From Oxalobacteraceae bacterium (GTDB lineage: Bacteria; Pseudomonadota; Gammaproteobacteria; Burkholderiales; Burkholderiaceae_D), in NCBI GenBank assembly GCA_947454305.1, contig CANGJE010000007.1:1-53680 (forward strand): a stretch of DNA of 53,680 nucleotides, given 5' to 3'. Shown piece by piece: positions 37,177 through 46,548 of the stretch. The notes below the pieces were generated by a model. The model worked only from the letters and a program-made list of their open reading frames with translations. It had not been told where the DNA came from and did no database searches. The position numbers were made by a program, and so were the translations under genes. Position 1 is the stretch's first letter. Each line of letters opens with the position of its first letter.

Positions 37177-39531
37177 ATGAATTCAAATGCTCCAGAGGGA
37201 AATTCACCCTTAGGCCCCCGCAGGGACCGATTGCCCGCACCGATCAAGCTTGCCTTAAGTATTTTTGGCGTGCTCACCGGTCTGGGAGTGATTGGCATAT
37301 TGCTCGTCAGCTTTATGATGATGATGGCCTACCCAAATCTGCCTGATATCGATTCGCTGGCGACTTACCAACCGAAGATGCCGCTGAGGGTCTTTTCTGC
37401 CGATAACGTGTTAATCGGTGAGTTTGGTGAAGAGCGCCGCAGCTTAGTTCGTTACAAAGATATTCCTAAAGTAATGAAACAAGCCGTGCTAGCCATCGAA
37501 GATGATCGCTTTTATGAACATGGTGGCGTCGATTACTGGGGCATACTGCGCGCCGCATTACACAATGCAATGGGCGGTAGTCGTCAAGGTGCATCGACTA
37601 TCACTCAACAAGTTGCAAGAAACTTTTTTCTAAGTAGCGAACAAACTGTCAAGCGTAAGTTGTACGAAGTTCTGCTTGCTTGGAAGATAGAAAAAAATCT
37701 GACCAAGGATCAGATTCTTGAGCTCTACATGAACCAGATTTATCTGGGACAGCGCTCGTATGGTTTTGCATCCGCCGCGCAAATTTATTTTGGCAAAAAA
37801 CTGCACGACATCACGATCGCCGAAGCCGCCATGTTGGCTGGCCTTCCGAAGGCACCATCAGCCAATAATCCGGTCGTTAATCCCAAGCGAGCCAGAGCTC
37901 GTCAGCAATACATACTGCAACGCATGCATGATCTCGGTTACATCACAACCGCTCAGTATGAACAGGCGCGCGATGAGCAACTAAAAATAAAAATGGATAG
38001 CAATGAATTCGGCGTCCATGCTGAGTACGTTGCCGAGATGGCTAGGCAGATGGTGTATGACCAGTTCAAAGAAGATACTTACACGCGTGGCTTAAATGTA
38101 TTCACCACCATCACCAAGGCGGATCAAGATGCCGCCTACCTCGCGTTGCGCCGAGGTGTATTAGATTATGAAAAGCGTCAGGTCTACCGCGGCCCCGAGG
38201 GTTATATGGATATCCCGGCTGATAAAGGAGAAGCCGAGGCATCCATTGAATCCGAACTAGCAGAACATCCCGATAGCGATGGCATCGTGGCTGCCGTTGT
38301 GTTGACGGCTACGCCCAAGAGTGTTCGTGCCTTACTGGCATCAGGTGAAGAAATTACCATCCAAGACTCGGGTCTTGGATTGGCGACCAGTGCACTAACA
38401 GATAAAACACCGGCGAATCGTCGCATACGACGCGGAGCAATTATTCGCGTCATGCAAGAAGGTAATGGCTGGGCGATCATTCAATTACCTGAGGTCGAAT
38501 CAGCCTTTGTCTCTGCCAACGCCGAAGATGGCGCCATTCGCGCGCTGGTTGGGGGCTTTGACTTTAACCGGAACAAATTCAACCACGTGACGCAAGCCTG
38601 GCGTCAGCCCGGCTCTTCTTTCAAGCCATTTATTTATTCAGCGTCCTTGGAAAAGGGACTTTCCCCGGGCACCGTGATTAACGACGCGCCGATAACTTTC
38701 GACGCATCACAAACGGGTAGCCAGGCGTGGGAACCAAAAAATTACGACAATAAATATGAAGGCCCAATGTCGATGCGCAAAGGCCTATCAAAGTCGAAGA
38801 ACATGATTTCTATCCGCATCCTTGATCGTATCGGCCCTGCATACGCTCAAGAGTACGTCACTCGTTTTGGATTTGATCCAGAAAAAAATCCGCCGTATCT
38901 GACATTAGCGCTGGGTGCAGGTGCTGTCACTCCACTGCAATTAGCGGGAGCTTATGCAGTATTTGCGAATGGTGGTTACAAGATCAATCCCTATCTGATC
39001 TCAAAAATCACCGACAACAATGGCAAGACGCTATTCCAAGTCACGCCTGAAAAAGCAGGTGATGAGAATCTTCGTATCATCGATGCACGTAATGCGTTTT
39101 TGATCGACAGCATGTTGAAAGACGTGATCAAGCACGGCACAGCCATGCGAGCCCTCTCGCTAAAGCGCAGCGATATCGCAGGCAAAACCGGCACCACTAA
39201 TGATTCCATTGATGCGTGGTTTGCGGGCTACCATCCCAAGCTAGTTGGCGTTGCGTGGATAGGTTTTGATAAACCAAAAAATCTGGGTAACCGCGAAACA
39301 GGTGGCGGACTCGCGCTGCCTATCTGGATAGGCTATATGCAAAAAGCCCTGCCTGGAATAGCTACGGTTGAGCGAGAAATCCCCTCGGGTATTACCACCG
39401 CAGGGGGCGACTATATTTATTCAGAAAATACAGACACGGGGGGCGTGGGATCATTAGGAATTTCACCGCCGTCTGAATCCAAGCCTCCGTCAGAAAAAAC
39501 GGAAGAAGGACAAAAGAGCGAATTATTCTGA
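37177..39531 (+). CDS. mrcA: Penicillin-binding protein 1A
   Basis: A class A bifunctional peptidoglycan synthase, 784 residues from the ATG at 37177. One membrane helix follows a short cytoplasmic tail (ALSIFGVLTGLGVIGILLV). The glycosyltransferase domain has E108 in AIEDDRFYEHGG and GASTITQQVARNFFL. The transpeptidase motifs are S480-S-F-K483, S540-K-N542 and K670-T-G. An OB-like insert lies between the domains, and the C terminus is disordered. A longer frame from 37105 exists, but a TATAAT lies within it. Its place divergent from pilM is conserved in betaproteobacteria. Confidence 0.95.
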   Translation: MNSNAPEGNSPLGPRRDRLPAPIKLALSIFGVLTGLGVIGILLVSFMMMMAYPNLPDIDSLATYQPKMPLRVFSADNVLIGEFGEERRSLVRYKDIPKVMKQAVLAIEDDRFYEHGGVDYWGILRAALHNAMGGSRQGASTITQQVARNFFLSSEQTVKRKLYEVLLAWKIEKNLTKDQILELYMNQIYLGQRSYGFASAAQIYFGKKLHDITIAEAAMLAGLPKAPSANNPVVNPKRARARQQYILQRMHDLGYITTAQYEQARDEQLKIKMDSNEFGVHAEYVAEMARQMVYDQFKEDTYTRGLNVFTTITKADQDAAYLALRRGVLDYEKRQVYRGPEGYMDIPADKGEAEASIESELAEHPDSDGIVAAVVLTATPKSVRALLASGEEITIQDSGLGLATSALTDKTPANRRIRRGAIIRVMQEGNGWAIIQLPEVESAFVSANAEDGAIRALVGGFDFNRNKFNHVTQAWRQPGSSFKPFIYSASLEKGLSPGTVINDAPITFDASQTGSQAWEPKNYDNKYEGPMSMRKGLSKSKNMISIRILDRIGPAYAQEYVTRFGFDPEKNPPYLTLALGAGAVTPLQLAGAYAVFANGGYKINPYLISKITDNNGKTLFQVTPEKAGDENLRIIDARNAFLIDSMLKDVIKHGTAMRALSLKRSDIAGKTGTTNDSIDAWFAGYHPKLVGVAWIGFDKPKNLGNRETGGGLALPIWIGYMQKALPGIATVEREIPSGITTAGGDYIYSENTDTGGVGSLGISPPSESKPPSEKTEEGQKSELF

Positions 39532-39535
39532 TACC

Positions 39536-39563
39536 AACGCGCTCAAACAAAACATAGCGCGTT
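39536..39563. repeat. 8-bp hairpin between convergent mrcA and cyaY
   Basis: AACGCGCT (39536-39543) and AGCGCGTT (39556-39563) form a perfect stem with a 12-base loop and overlap the cyaY stop codon. No T-run follows on either strand. Confidence 0.5.
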
Positions 39564-39888
39564 ATAGGGTGATCGGACTACCCGCCTGTAAGGAAGCAAC
39601 TTTTGACAGCGCGGCATAAAGCTCCGATCCATCTCGAGTGTCTAACCACTGCTGCCCGTTGAATCGGTAATGAAACCCACCTGAGCGGGCCGCCATCCAT
39701 ATTTCTTGCATGGGCGCCTGCGTGTTGACGATGATTTTTGAATCCGTATCGATGAATTCAATTTCCAGCACATTCCCGCTTCGGCTGCATTCAATATCAA
39801 CGTCGCCACTATCGGCGACGCGCTCAAGCCTGATTTCAATATCGTTCAGCACGGCTTCAGCCAGCACCAAGTACTCCGATTCGGTCAT
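39562..39888 (-). CDS. cyaY: Frataxin-like iron-sulfur cluster protein CyaY
   Basis: A 108-residue bacterial frataxin that binds iron and regulates IscS-dependent iron-sulfur cluster assembly. The acidic N-terminal helix and the segment VDIECSRSGNVLEIEFID, then QAPMQEIWMAARSGGFHY, are typical. The reading frame opens at a GTG (39900), but GGAG six bases before the ATG at 39888 fixes the start there. It is divergent from lptM-lysA, the usual arrangement. Confidence 0.94.
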   Translation of the reverse strand: MTESEYLVLAEAVLNDIEIRLERVADSGDVDIECSRSGNVLEIEFIDTDSKIIVNTQAPMQEIWMAARSGGFHYRFNGQQWLDTRDGSELYAALSKVASLQAGSPITL

Positions 39889-39942
39889 GCTACACTCCAC
39901 TTAGACGTTTTTTAAGAAACCAAAACCCAGTTTTTTTCATTC

Positions 39943-40098
39943 ATGACCACTTTGCGCGTGATCCTAGCGGCATTTTTGATTACAGGTTTGAGTGCCTGCG
40001 GTCAAACCGGGCCACTGTATTTACCTGACAGTGCACCACCCAAAAATCAACCTTCAGAAGACGCAGGGGGCGGTGACTCTTCGTCCCAATCGCGCTAG
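39943..40098 (+). CDS. lptM: Small lipoprotein LptM (YifL-like)
   Basis: A 51-residue lipoprotein easily missed because of its size. The signal has a hydrophobic core VILAAFLITG and lipobox LSAC with C19 as the lipidated residue. The next residues GQTGPLYLP match the hallmark CGxxGPLYxP of LptM, which in E. coli assists oxidative maturation of the LptD translocon. The mature tail is short, polar and disordered. It stands between cyaY and lysA, the same place as yifL in enterobacteria, which supports the call. Confidence 0.85.
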   Translation: MTTLRVILAAFLITGLSACGQTGPLYLPDSAPPKNQPSEDAGGGDSSSQSR

Positions 40099-40106
40099 CC
40101 TTGATC

Positions 40107-41384
40107 ATGTCGCACTTTACTTATACAAACGGCAAATTACATGCCGAACAAGCAGCGCTTGATCGTATCGCTGCAGAGTTTGGGACGCCTACCTATGTTT
40201 ACTCCAGCGCCAGTTTGACAGAAAATTTTCTTGCCTATGCAAAGGCCTGTCAACAGCATGGCAGAGGCAACGGAAGTGCGCTTGTTTGTTACTCGGTTAA
40301 ATCCAACTCTAATCTCGCTGTTCTCAATCTACTAAGCAAGCTGGGCTCAGGCTTCGATATCGTCTCTGGCGGTGAACTAGAACGCGTGATTGCCGCCGGT
40401 GGCGACACGAAAAAAGTTATTTTTTCAGGCGTGGGCAAGTCACGCGATGAAATGCGTCTGGCGCTGTCACATGACATCCTCTGCTTTAACGTTGAATCAA
40501 TTCCTGAGCTGCACCGTCTAAATGATGTGGCCGCAAGTATGGGTAAACGTGCGCGCGTATCGCTGCGCGTGAATCCCGATGTTGATCCCAAAACGCATCC
40601 GTATATTTCTACTGGCCTGAAAGAAAATAAATTTGGCATTGCATTCGAAGATGCGCTGCAAACCTACCGTGTCGCCGCTGGATTACCTCACCTTGAAGTG
40701 ACTGGAATCGATTGTCACATTGGCTCACAGCTATTAGATGATGCTCCGCTGCTTGAGGCCTTGGATAAAGTGATTGAACTAGCGGATCAACTGCATGAAT
40801 CTGGGATTGAATTGCACCACTTAGATATTGGTGGTGGTATTGGCATCACTTACGATCAAGAGCAACCTGTAGCCGTGGGTGATTATTTATCTCGCCTTTT
40901 TAAACGCATCGATAGCTGGCGCGCAGAACGCTACAACAGCAAACCGATTACGGTACTGTTTGAACCAGGCCGCTCTATTGTTGGCAACGCGGGCGTTCTC
41001 ATCACGGAAGTCCAGTACCTTAAGCACGGCGGCAATAAAAATTTTGCTGTGGTGGATGCTGCGATGAATGATCTGATGCGCCCAGCTATGTACGAAGCCT
41101 GGCATGGAGTGCAGTCCATCAATCAACGATCCGAATCACCAAAAGTTTATGACGTTGTTGGACCCGTCTGTGAATCCGGTGATTGGTTGGCTCGCGATCG
41201 TTCACTCGCGATAGAGTCGGGTGACTTGCTGGCGATTATGTCAGCGGGTGCGTATGGCATGACCATGGCATCGAACTACAACACGCGTGGTCGTGCAGCC
41301 GAAGTGCTGGTCGATGGCGATCAATTCCGATTGATACGCAAGCGGGAAAAATCGTCTGATCTGTTCGCTTTAGAAAATATCTAA
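40107..41384 (+). CDS. lysA: Diaminopimelate decarboxylase
   Basis: It converts meso-diaminopimelate to lysine with PLP, 425 residues. The PLP lysine lies in LVCYSVKSNSNL; the glycine-rich phosphate loop is LDIGGGIGI, followed by FEPGRSIVGNAGV and the CESGDWLARDR segment that completes the active site at the dimer interface. The frame opens with a TTG at 40101, but the ATG at 40107 matches relatives. It follows lptM by eight bases and ends five bases before the convergent msrQ stop. Confidence 0.96.
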   Translation: MSHFTYTNGKLHAEQAALDRIAAEFGTPTYVYSSASLTENFLAYAKACQQHGRGNGSALVCYSVKSNSNLAVLNLLSKLGSGFDIVSGGELERVIAAGGDTKKVIFSGVGKSRDEMRLALSHDILCFNVESIPELHRLNDVAASMGKRARVSLRVNPDVDPKTHPYISTGLKENKFGIAFEDALQTYRVAAGLPHLEVTGIDCHIGSQLLDDAPLLEALDKVIELADQLHESGIELHHLDIGGGIGITYDQEQPVAVGDYLSRLFKRIDSWRAERYNSKPITVLFEPGRSIVGNAGVLITEVQYLKHGGNKNFAVVDAAMNDLMRPAMYEAWHGVQSINQRSESPKVYDVVGPVCESGDWLARDRSLAIESGDLLAIMSAGAYGMTMASNYNTRGRAAEVLVDGDQFRLIRKREKSSDLFALENI

Positions 41385-41389
41385 TCAGG

Positions 41390-42013
41390 CTAAGCCACGT
41401 TCTCAGGCGCTCGCCGAGAACGCCATACGAACACCAAACGCGGCCCCAATAGCAACGCCATCACGAGCGCTATGATCGTAGGCTCTTGAAGATTATTTTT
41501 ACCTGACTTCATCCACCAAAAATGTAAAACGGCGAGCAGCGCTACTGCATAAATCAGGCGATGCAATCTTCCCCACCACCGACCTAAGCGTCGCATCATG
41601 CGATCGGTACTCGTTGCAGCCAACGGGACTAATACTACAAACGCCGTAAATCCCACAGCAATAAATGGTCGCTTCAATATGTCTTTCCCCATTTCTTCCA
41701 GATCAAAAAAATGATCGAACCAAAGAAAACACAGGAAATGCAAAAACGCATAGAAGAAAACATACAGGCCAAGTAAACGCCTTAGTCGCAGCAGCCAATT
41801 AAGGCCAGTCAAACGACGCAAAGGTGTAATCAACAGAGTCAGACAAAGAAAATAAATTGCCCAATCGCCGCTCGCACGAGTGATGAATTCCAGTGGATTA
41901 GCGCTCAGATTATCGTGCACACCACGCTCAATCAGTCGCAACAGAGGCAGCAGTGCTACGACAAAGATGACGAGCTTTAGGCGCTTAATGTGAGCGGCAG
42001 TGAGGTTCCGCAT
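41390..42013 (-). CDS. msrQ: Heme-binding membrane subunit MsrQ
   Basis: A 207-residue inner-membrane b-type cytochrome that passes electrons from the quinone pool or flavin reductase to MsrP for repair of oxidised periplasmic methionines. Five or six hydrophobic helices are evident. Conserved histidines occur in FFYAFLHFLCFLWFDH and WWGRLHRLIYAVALLAVLHF, as in ferric-reductase-like domains. It begins 12 bases after msrP. Confidence 0.92.
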   Translation of the reverse strand: MRNLTAAHIKRLKLVIFVVALLPLLRLIERGVHDNLSANPLEFITRASGDWAIYFLCLTLLITPLRRLTGLNWLLRLRRLLGLYVFFYAFLHFLCFLWFDHFFDLEEMGKDILKRPFIAVGFTAFVVLVPLAATSTDRMMRRLGRWWGRLHRLIYAVALLAVLHFWWMKSGKNNLQEPTIIALVMALLLGPRLVFVWRSRRAPENVA

Positions 42014-42025
42014 TGATGCTTAGGA

Positions 42026-42988
42026 TTAGTAAAATTTCTTCAAATCCATACCCGAATAGAGCGATGCAACTTCGGGGTAGCCATTAAACATCAGGGTTTT
42101 GCGTTTACGCGTAAACAATCCATCTTCACCGATACGTCGCTCGGTCGCTTGCGACCAACGCGGATGCGCCACTTCGGGATTTACGTTCGAGTAAAAACCA
42201 TATTCGTCGGGTGCGGTTTTATTCCAGGCGGTTTTAGGTTGATGTTCTGTAAAGCGTATCCGCACTATCGATTTAGCCGATTTAAAACCGTATTTCCAGG
42301 GCACGACTAAGCGAACTGGCGCGCCATTTTGATTAAGTAATGTGTGCCCATACATACCCACACAGAGTAAGGCCAGTGGATGATTGGCTTCATCAATTCG
42401 CAAGCCTTCCACATACGGCCAGTCGAGTATGCGGCTGTTCACGCCTTTCATTTGAGCGGGATCAGCGAGTGACGTAAATTCCACGTATTTGGCATTCCCC
42501 GTTGGCTCTACCTTTCGTATCAACTCGGAAAGTGAGTAACCAATCCAGGGTATAGCCATCGACCAGCCTTCGACACAGCGTAGCCGATATAAACGCTCCT
42601 CTAAGGGCGCCAGCTTCATCAACGCATCGATGTCTAAGTTGAGCGGTTTTTTGACCTCACCATCGATCTTAATGGTCCACGGACGGGTTTTTAAACTGCC
42701 GGCATACAACATGGGATCACCCTTGTCAGTACCAAACTCATAAAAATTATTGTACGAACTCGCATCGTCAAATTTTGTCGGCGTGTCCTTGGCTATAAAC
42801 GCTGGATTCGGTGGCGCAGTCAGCCTAGGGCGCGCACTTTCTGCAGCCAAGGCATTGCTGGCAAAACTGCTAGCTGTCAACGCACCTGCGGCGAGTTGAT
42901 GCATGAACAAACGTCGCGATTCAACCAGGTGCTGCGGCGTGATCTCAGAGCCCGGGATGTGAATAAAACGAGGTCTATTGATCAGCAT
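42026..42988 (-). CDS. msrP: Periplasmic methionine sulfoxide reductase, molybdopterin subunit
   Basis: It reduces methionine sulfoxide in periplasmic proteins using a molybdopterin cofactor. It is 320 residues with a Tat signal, SRRLFMH at 24-30, followed by a moderately hydrophobic stretch ending near ALAAE. The molybdenum-ligating cysteine is C138 in [29 protein letters not shown] and the C-terminal [16 protein letters not shown] are typical. It is paired with msrQ. Confidence 0.95.
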   Translation of the reverse strand: MLINRPRFIHIPGSEITPQHLVESRRLFMHQLAAGALTASSFASNALAAESARPRLTAPPNPAFIAKDTPTKFDDASSYNNFYEFGTDKGDPMLYAGSLKTRPWTIKIDGEVKKPLNLDIDALMKLAPLEERLYRLRCVEGWSMAIPWIGYSLSELIRKVEPTGNAKYVEFTSLADPAQMKGVNSRILDWPYVEGLRIDEANHPLALLCVGMYGHTLLNQNGAPVRLVVPWKYGFKSAKSIVRIRFTEHQPKTAWNKTAPDEYGFYSNVNPEVAHPRWSQATERRIGEDGLFTRKRKTLMFNGYPEVASLYSGMDLKKFY

Positions 42989-43028
42989 AGGAACTCCATC
43001 ATCAAAAATTCACCAGTAGACTTGAATT

Positions 43029-43057
43029 AAAAAAGGCTGCATCTAGCAGCCTTTTTT
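43029..43057 (-). terminator. Bidirectional-type intrinsic terminator after ccsB
   Basis: A perfect stem of AAAAAAGGCTGC (43029-43040) and GCAGCCTTTTTT (43046-43057) surrounds a 5-base loop. On the minus strand it lies six bases after the ccsB stop, ending the cytochrome assembly unit before msrP. Confidence 0.88.
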
Positions 43058-43062
43058 GATTA

Positions 43063-44214
43063 TTACAGTTCGCCGTAAGAATGCAAACCGGAGAGGAACA
43101 TATTCACACCAAGGAAAGCAAAGGTAGTCACCAGCAAACCAATTACTGCCCACCATGCCGCAATTTGCCCGCGCAAACCCTTCATCAACCGCATGTGTAA
43201 CCACGCGGCGTAATTTAGCCAGACAATCAACGCCCAAGTTTCTTTAGGATCCCATGACCAATAACCACCCCATGCATCGGCAGCCCATAAGGCACCGAGA
43301 ATCGTAGCGATGGTGAAAAATGCAAAGCCTACAGCGATCGCTTTGTACATGATGTCATCTAGCACTTCCAGCGACGGCAATCGATCTTCAAACACGCCCT
43401 TAGACTTGAGAAGATAAGCAACACCAACCATCGCCGCTAACGCAAAGGTTCCATAACCAATAAAGTTGGCGGGCACATGAATCTTCATCCACCAACTCTG
43501 CAAAGCCGGTACCAGCGGTTGAATTTCTTGGGCATCACGACTGCTCATGTACCACAGAAGAAAACCAACGGCGGCTGAAATGACGAGCAGAATAAAAGCA
43601 CTCACCTGCCGAGTCGCATATTTCTCTTCATAGAAAACGGTAAACAGCGCTGTAATCAAACAAAATAAAACAAAGACTTCATACAGATTCGAAACCGGAA
43701 TATGGCCAATATCGGCGCCCAGCAAATACGATTCATACCAGCGAACCATCATGCCGGTAAATCCCATCAAAATCGCAGCCCAGCATAATTTGCTACCTAC
43801 CGCCGAACCAAAATCAGTTCGCGCCAGCAAACCACCCCAGTGAAAAATCGTCGATAAGAAAAACAACATGCTCATCCACAGGATGGCAGACTGACTAGAG
43901 AATAAATATTTAAGTAAGAAACGCGATTGCGCCATCTCGAGATTACCGCCGTACTGAGCAATCGTCCAAAGCGACAATGCAGCTATCGACAACATCAGCA
44001 AACGCACTGGCCGCCAATACCATCCGAGTGCAACAAAGGTTGGGACGGCGGCGAGCAAGATACCTTTTTCATAGATATCCATGAATTCACCGTAACGATT
44101 CAGCGCGAACAAAGCGCCTGTCGCTAAAACAGCTAAGAACAGCCAATCAAACCATGTGCGACTTTTCAATAGGCTAGTCGTTTCACTGTAAGAAGGATTC
44201 TGGGTCAACTCCAT
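43063..44214 (-). CDS. ccsB: Cytochrome c biogenesis protein CcsB (system II, ResC type)
   Basis: An eight-to-nine-helix inner-membrane protein of 383 residues that, with ResB, exports heme and attaches it to apocytochromes. The WWD heme-handling domain is at about residues 315-328 (WGGYWSWDPKETW), with flanking histidines such as LHMRL and KIHVPANFIG supplying likely heme ligands. It follows resB by 96 bases, with a perfect hairpin and a TATACT between them. Confidence 0.93.
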   Translation of the reverse strand: MELTQNPSYSETTSLLKSRTWFDWLFLAVLATGALFALNRYGEFMDIYEKGILLAAVPTFVALGWYWRPVRLLMLSIAALSLWTIAQYGGNLEMAQSRFLLKYLFSSQSAILWMSMLFFLSTIFHWGGLLARTDFGSAVGSKLCWAAILMGFTGMMVRWYESYLLGADIGHIPVSNLYEVFVLFCLITALFTVFYEEKYATRQVSAFILLVISAAVGFLLWYMSSRDAQEIQPLVPALQSWWMKIHVPANFIGYGTFALAAMVGVAYLLKSKGVFEDRLPSLEVLDDIMYKAIAVGFAFFTIATILGALWAADAWGGYWSWDPKETWALIVWLNYAAWLHMRLMKGLRGQIAAWWAVIGLLVTTFAFLGVNMFLSGLHSYGEL

Positions 44215-44253
44215 TATTTCTCTCCGCGTAAGGCAGGCTATGCAAGTGCGATT

Positions 44254-44259
44254 AGTATA
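44254..44259 (-). promoter_or_regulatory. Candidate -10 element for ccsB
   Basis: The minus strand reads TATACT 40 bases before the ccsB ATG, downstream of the resB hairpin. No good -35 is apparent. It could allow ccsB to be transcribed apart from resB. Confidence 0.3.
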
Positions 44260-44279
44260 GTGCAGGCCTAATAACGCTG

Positions 44280-44302
44280 CTGATTACCCAGGTTGTAATC
44301 AG
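44280..44302 (-). repeat. Perfect 8-bp hairpin between resB and ccsB
   Basis: CTGATTAC (44280-44287) and GTAATCAG (44295-44302) form a stem with a 7-base loop just after the resB stop. It lacks a T-run, so partial termination, processing or stabilisation of the resB message is more likely than intrinsic termination. Confidence 0.5.
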
Positions 44303-44310
44303 GGGCAGGC

Positions 44311-46416
44311 TCAGGAACGCGTTAGGTCGCCCTTCAGCTGTTCAAATTCCTTGTCGAAATCTAGGCTGCGACGTTGCGTGCTCATCGCCATCAGCGCATG
44401 ACTACCACCCTCGGCATCGGAACGAATCCACACCCACAAACGCCGCTCGCGCACGTAGAGCATGGCAAACACACCCAACACCAAGAACAGACAGCCCAGA
44501 TAAACTACATTTTTTCCAGGCGAGCGCGTTACTTGGAAAACCGATGCCTTTACCTGTTCAAATCCCTGCAACTGCAACATGATGGGCGCCTCATAAAAAA
44601 ATGAGTCCGCCATCGCATTGGTCGCCAGTTGCAAGAAACGACCATTTTTTTCGTCCGCCGCCATGACTGGCAATCCATCTTTTTCGCGCGCCAGTTGCCA
44701 CAACTCCCACAGACTTCCATTCAGTATCTTCATGAAAAGGTCTGCCGCCTTCTCTTGCTGATCTTCAGGTAACTTGCCAATGAAACGTGCAATAGCCACA
44801 TAACCCGACGATTCGCGATCTCCAATAAATACATTCAGGCTGCGCGCCGAAGAGGCTTTGAGTTGCTCGCGCAAGTTCGCATTGGCTTTCGCATCGAGCG
44901 GTACTTTTTCAGCGTAGCGACTAGCTGCTTTTTCACGCAGACTCGAATCACTTAACGCAGCACGTAAACGCATCCATTCATTCATGGAGTTTTTTTCATC
45001 CGCAGGGATGCGCAAATAACGAAAACCATCGGCAGGAGAATCGCGCAGACCTGCGAGAAAAATTTCTGCGCCATCGATAGTCACCGGCAGCATGTAATTA
45101 TTAAATTCGCGTGCCTGACCCGTCTTGTCGCGTAATTTGTATTGAACGCTAGGCCCCACATTTTTGAGGTCTTTAGTTTTTTTGTTTTTCGCCGCCGACC
45201 CTAATTGCTCATCTAGCTTGGTGCTGAATTTCTCGCTAAAACCTTTGTTCTGATTTACCGCACGCACATCCTGACCATTCGCCGCGGAGGTGTTTTCAAC
45301 ATTAAACGGGCGAAAACCCGACCACTCAATGACATACTCACTGCCCGTACTCCCTAACAGCGGAGTGGAGCGGCCCACAACACCTTCGACCTGGAATGGT
45401 TGATTATTCGGACCTTTCATTGGAAACCCCACCAACTTGAGATGACTTCCACCATCCTCAAAGCTGGACTGATAAACCGCCATCCCTTTATAAATCAATG
45501 GCTCGTTCACTTTGATTGTGGCTGGAAACGTCTTTCCCGTTTCATGGTCCGTGACTAGCACTTCGCTTGCAAATAACTTGGGCATGCCCGTCGAATAAAA
45601 ATCAATCACGAATTTTTTTAGCAGTAAAGTGAATGGCAGCTCTTGAATCATGACGCCTTCACCGACGGGAATGATGGCGGTGTTGCTACTCGCTCCTTCA
45701 GGAACAAAGGTGTTTCCACGAAACGAAGGATTACCCAATCCCAGCCTGTGCTTTGCAGGAACTTCAGCGATGATGCCATTACCTATAAACGGCGATTTGT
45801 TATAAAGCCATTGCTGAATGCCGATGGGAATATTCGAATCAAGCAAACCACCAATACAGATAATCACGATGGCGGAGTGAGCAAAAATATAGCCTAGCTT
45901 ATTCGCAGCGCCTTGCTTAGCCGTCAACAATGTTGCGCCGTCTTTTTCGACCAGCTTCCATTGATAACCTTTAGACGCCACCTTGCGTCCGACTTCCTGT
46001 GCAAACGCTTCACGAGTATTCGCCGAACTCCATTCAACACGATGATGAAAGTTACGCAATGACTGCTCGCGCACACTCTCACGCCAACTCTTCATGTCTG
46101 CGATCATCTTGGGCGCATTACGCGCAATACACAGTGAGGTTGATGTGACCAGGAATGCCATGATCAACAAAAACCACCATGCCGCGTAGACGGAATAAAT
46201 CGAAAACCGACCTAAGATGTCGGCCCAGAATGGTCCAAACTGATTAACGTAGTTAGACATGGGCTCATTTTGAGTCACCACGGTGCCTATGACGGATGCG
46301 ATTGCAATGACGGTTAACAAGCTGATTGAAAACCGCATCGAGGAAAGTAGCTCGACGATATCCGACAGCCAACGACGTCGGGTTTGTAAAACAATGCCTT
46401 CGGTGCTTACGTTCAT
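44311..46416 (-). CDS. resB: Cytochrome c biogenesis protein ResB (Ccs1)
   Basis: The partner of CcsB in system II cytochrome c maturation, 701 residues. Membrane helices are seen near the N terminus (FSISLLTVIAIASVIGTVVT, AAWWFLLIMAFLVTSTSLC), one at about residue 170-190, and one near the C terminus (GKNVVYLGCLFLVLGVFAML), with a large periplasmic domain between. The family GTVVTQNEP segment follows the first helix. It lies downstream of the cytochrome c4 gene, a likely client. Confidence 0.94.
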   Translation of the reverse strand: MNVSTEGIVLQTRRRWLSDIVELLSSMRFSISLLTVIAIASVIGTVVTQNEPMSNYVNQFGPFWADILGRFSIYSVYAAWWFLLIMAFLVTSTSLCIARNAPKMIADMKSWRESVREQSLRNFHHRVEWSSANTREAFAQEVGRKVASKGYQWKLVEKDGATLLTAKQGAANKLGYIFAHSAIVIICIGGLLDSNIPIGIQQWLYNKSPFIGNGIIAEVPAKHRLGLGNPSFRGNTFVPEGASSNTAIIPVGEGVMIQELPFTLLLKKFVIDFYSTGMPKLFASEVLVTDHETGKTFPATIKVNEPLIYKGMAVYQSSFEDGGSHLKLVGFPMKGPNNQPFQVEGVVGRSTPLLGSTGSEYVIEWSGFRPFNVENTSAANGQDVRAVNQNKGFSEKFSTKLDEQLGSAAKNKKTKDLKNVGPSVQYKLRDKTGQAREFNNYMLPVTIDGAEIFLAGLRDSPADGFRYLRIPADEKNSMNEWMRLRAALSDSSLREKAASRYAEKVPLDAKANANLREQLKASSARSLNVFIGDRESSGYVAIARFIGKLPEDQQEKAADLFMKILNGSLWELWQLAREKDGLPVMAADEKNGRFLQLATNAMADSFFYEAPIMLQLQGFEQVKASVFQVTRSPGKNVVYLGCLFLVLGVFAMLYVRERRLWVWIRSDAEGGSHALMAMSTQRRSLDFDKEFEQLKGDLTRS

Positions 46417-46453
46417 CTCGTTTACTTTTTTATTTAATTAGCTGAGCACGAAT

Positions 46454-46483
46454 AAAAAAAGGGGCGGCATCGGCCACCCCTTT
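46454..46483 (-). terminator. Intrinsic terminator after cytochrome c4
   Basis: On the minus strand AAAGGGGTGGC, a 4-base loop and GCCGCCCCTTT form an 11-bp stem with one T-G wobble, followed by TTTTATT. It lies 66 bases after the cytochrome stop and before resB, so the two are separate units. Confidence 0.85.
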
Positions 46484-46548
46484 GTATCGAATTTATCGCG
46501 CTGTACTGTTTTCGCAGTACTGTTACATGAATACGCGCTAATGAACGA

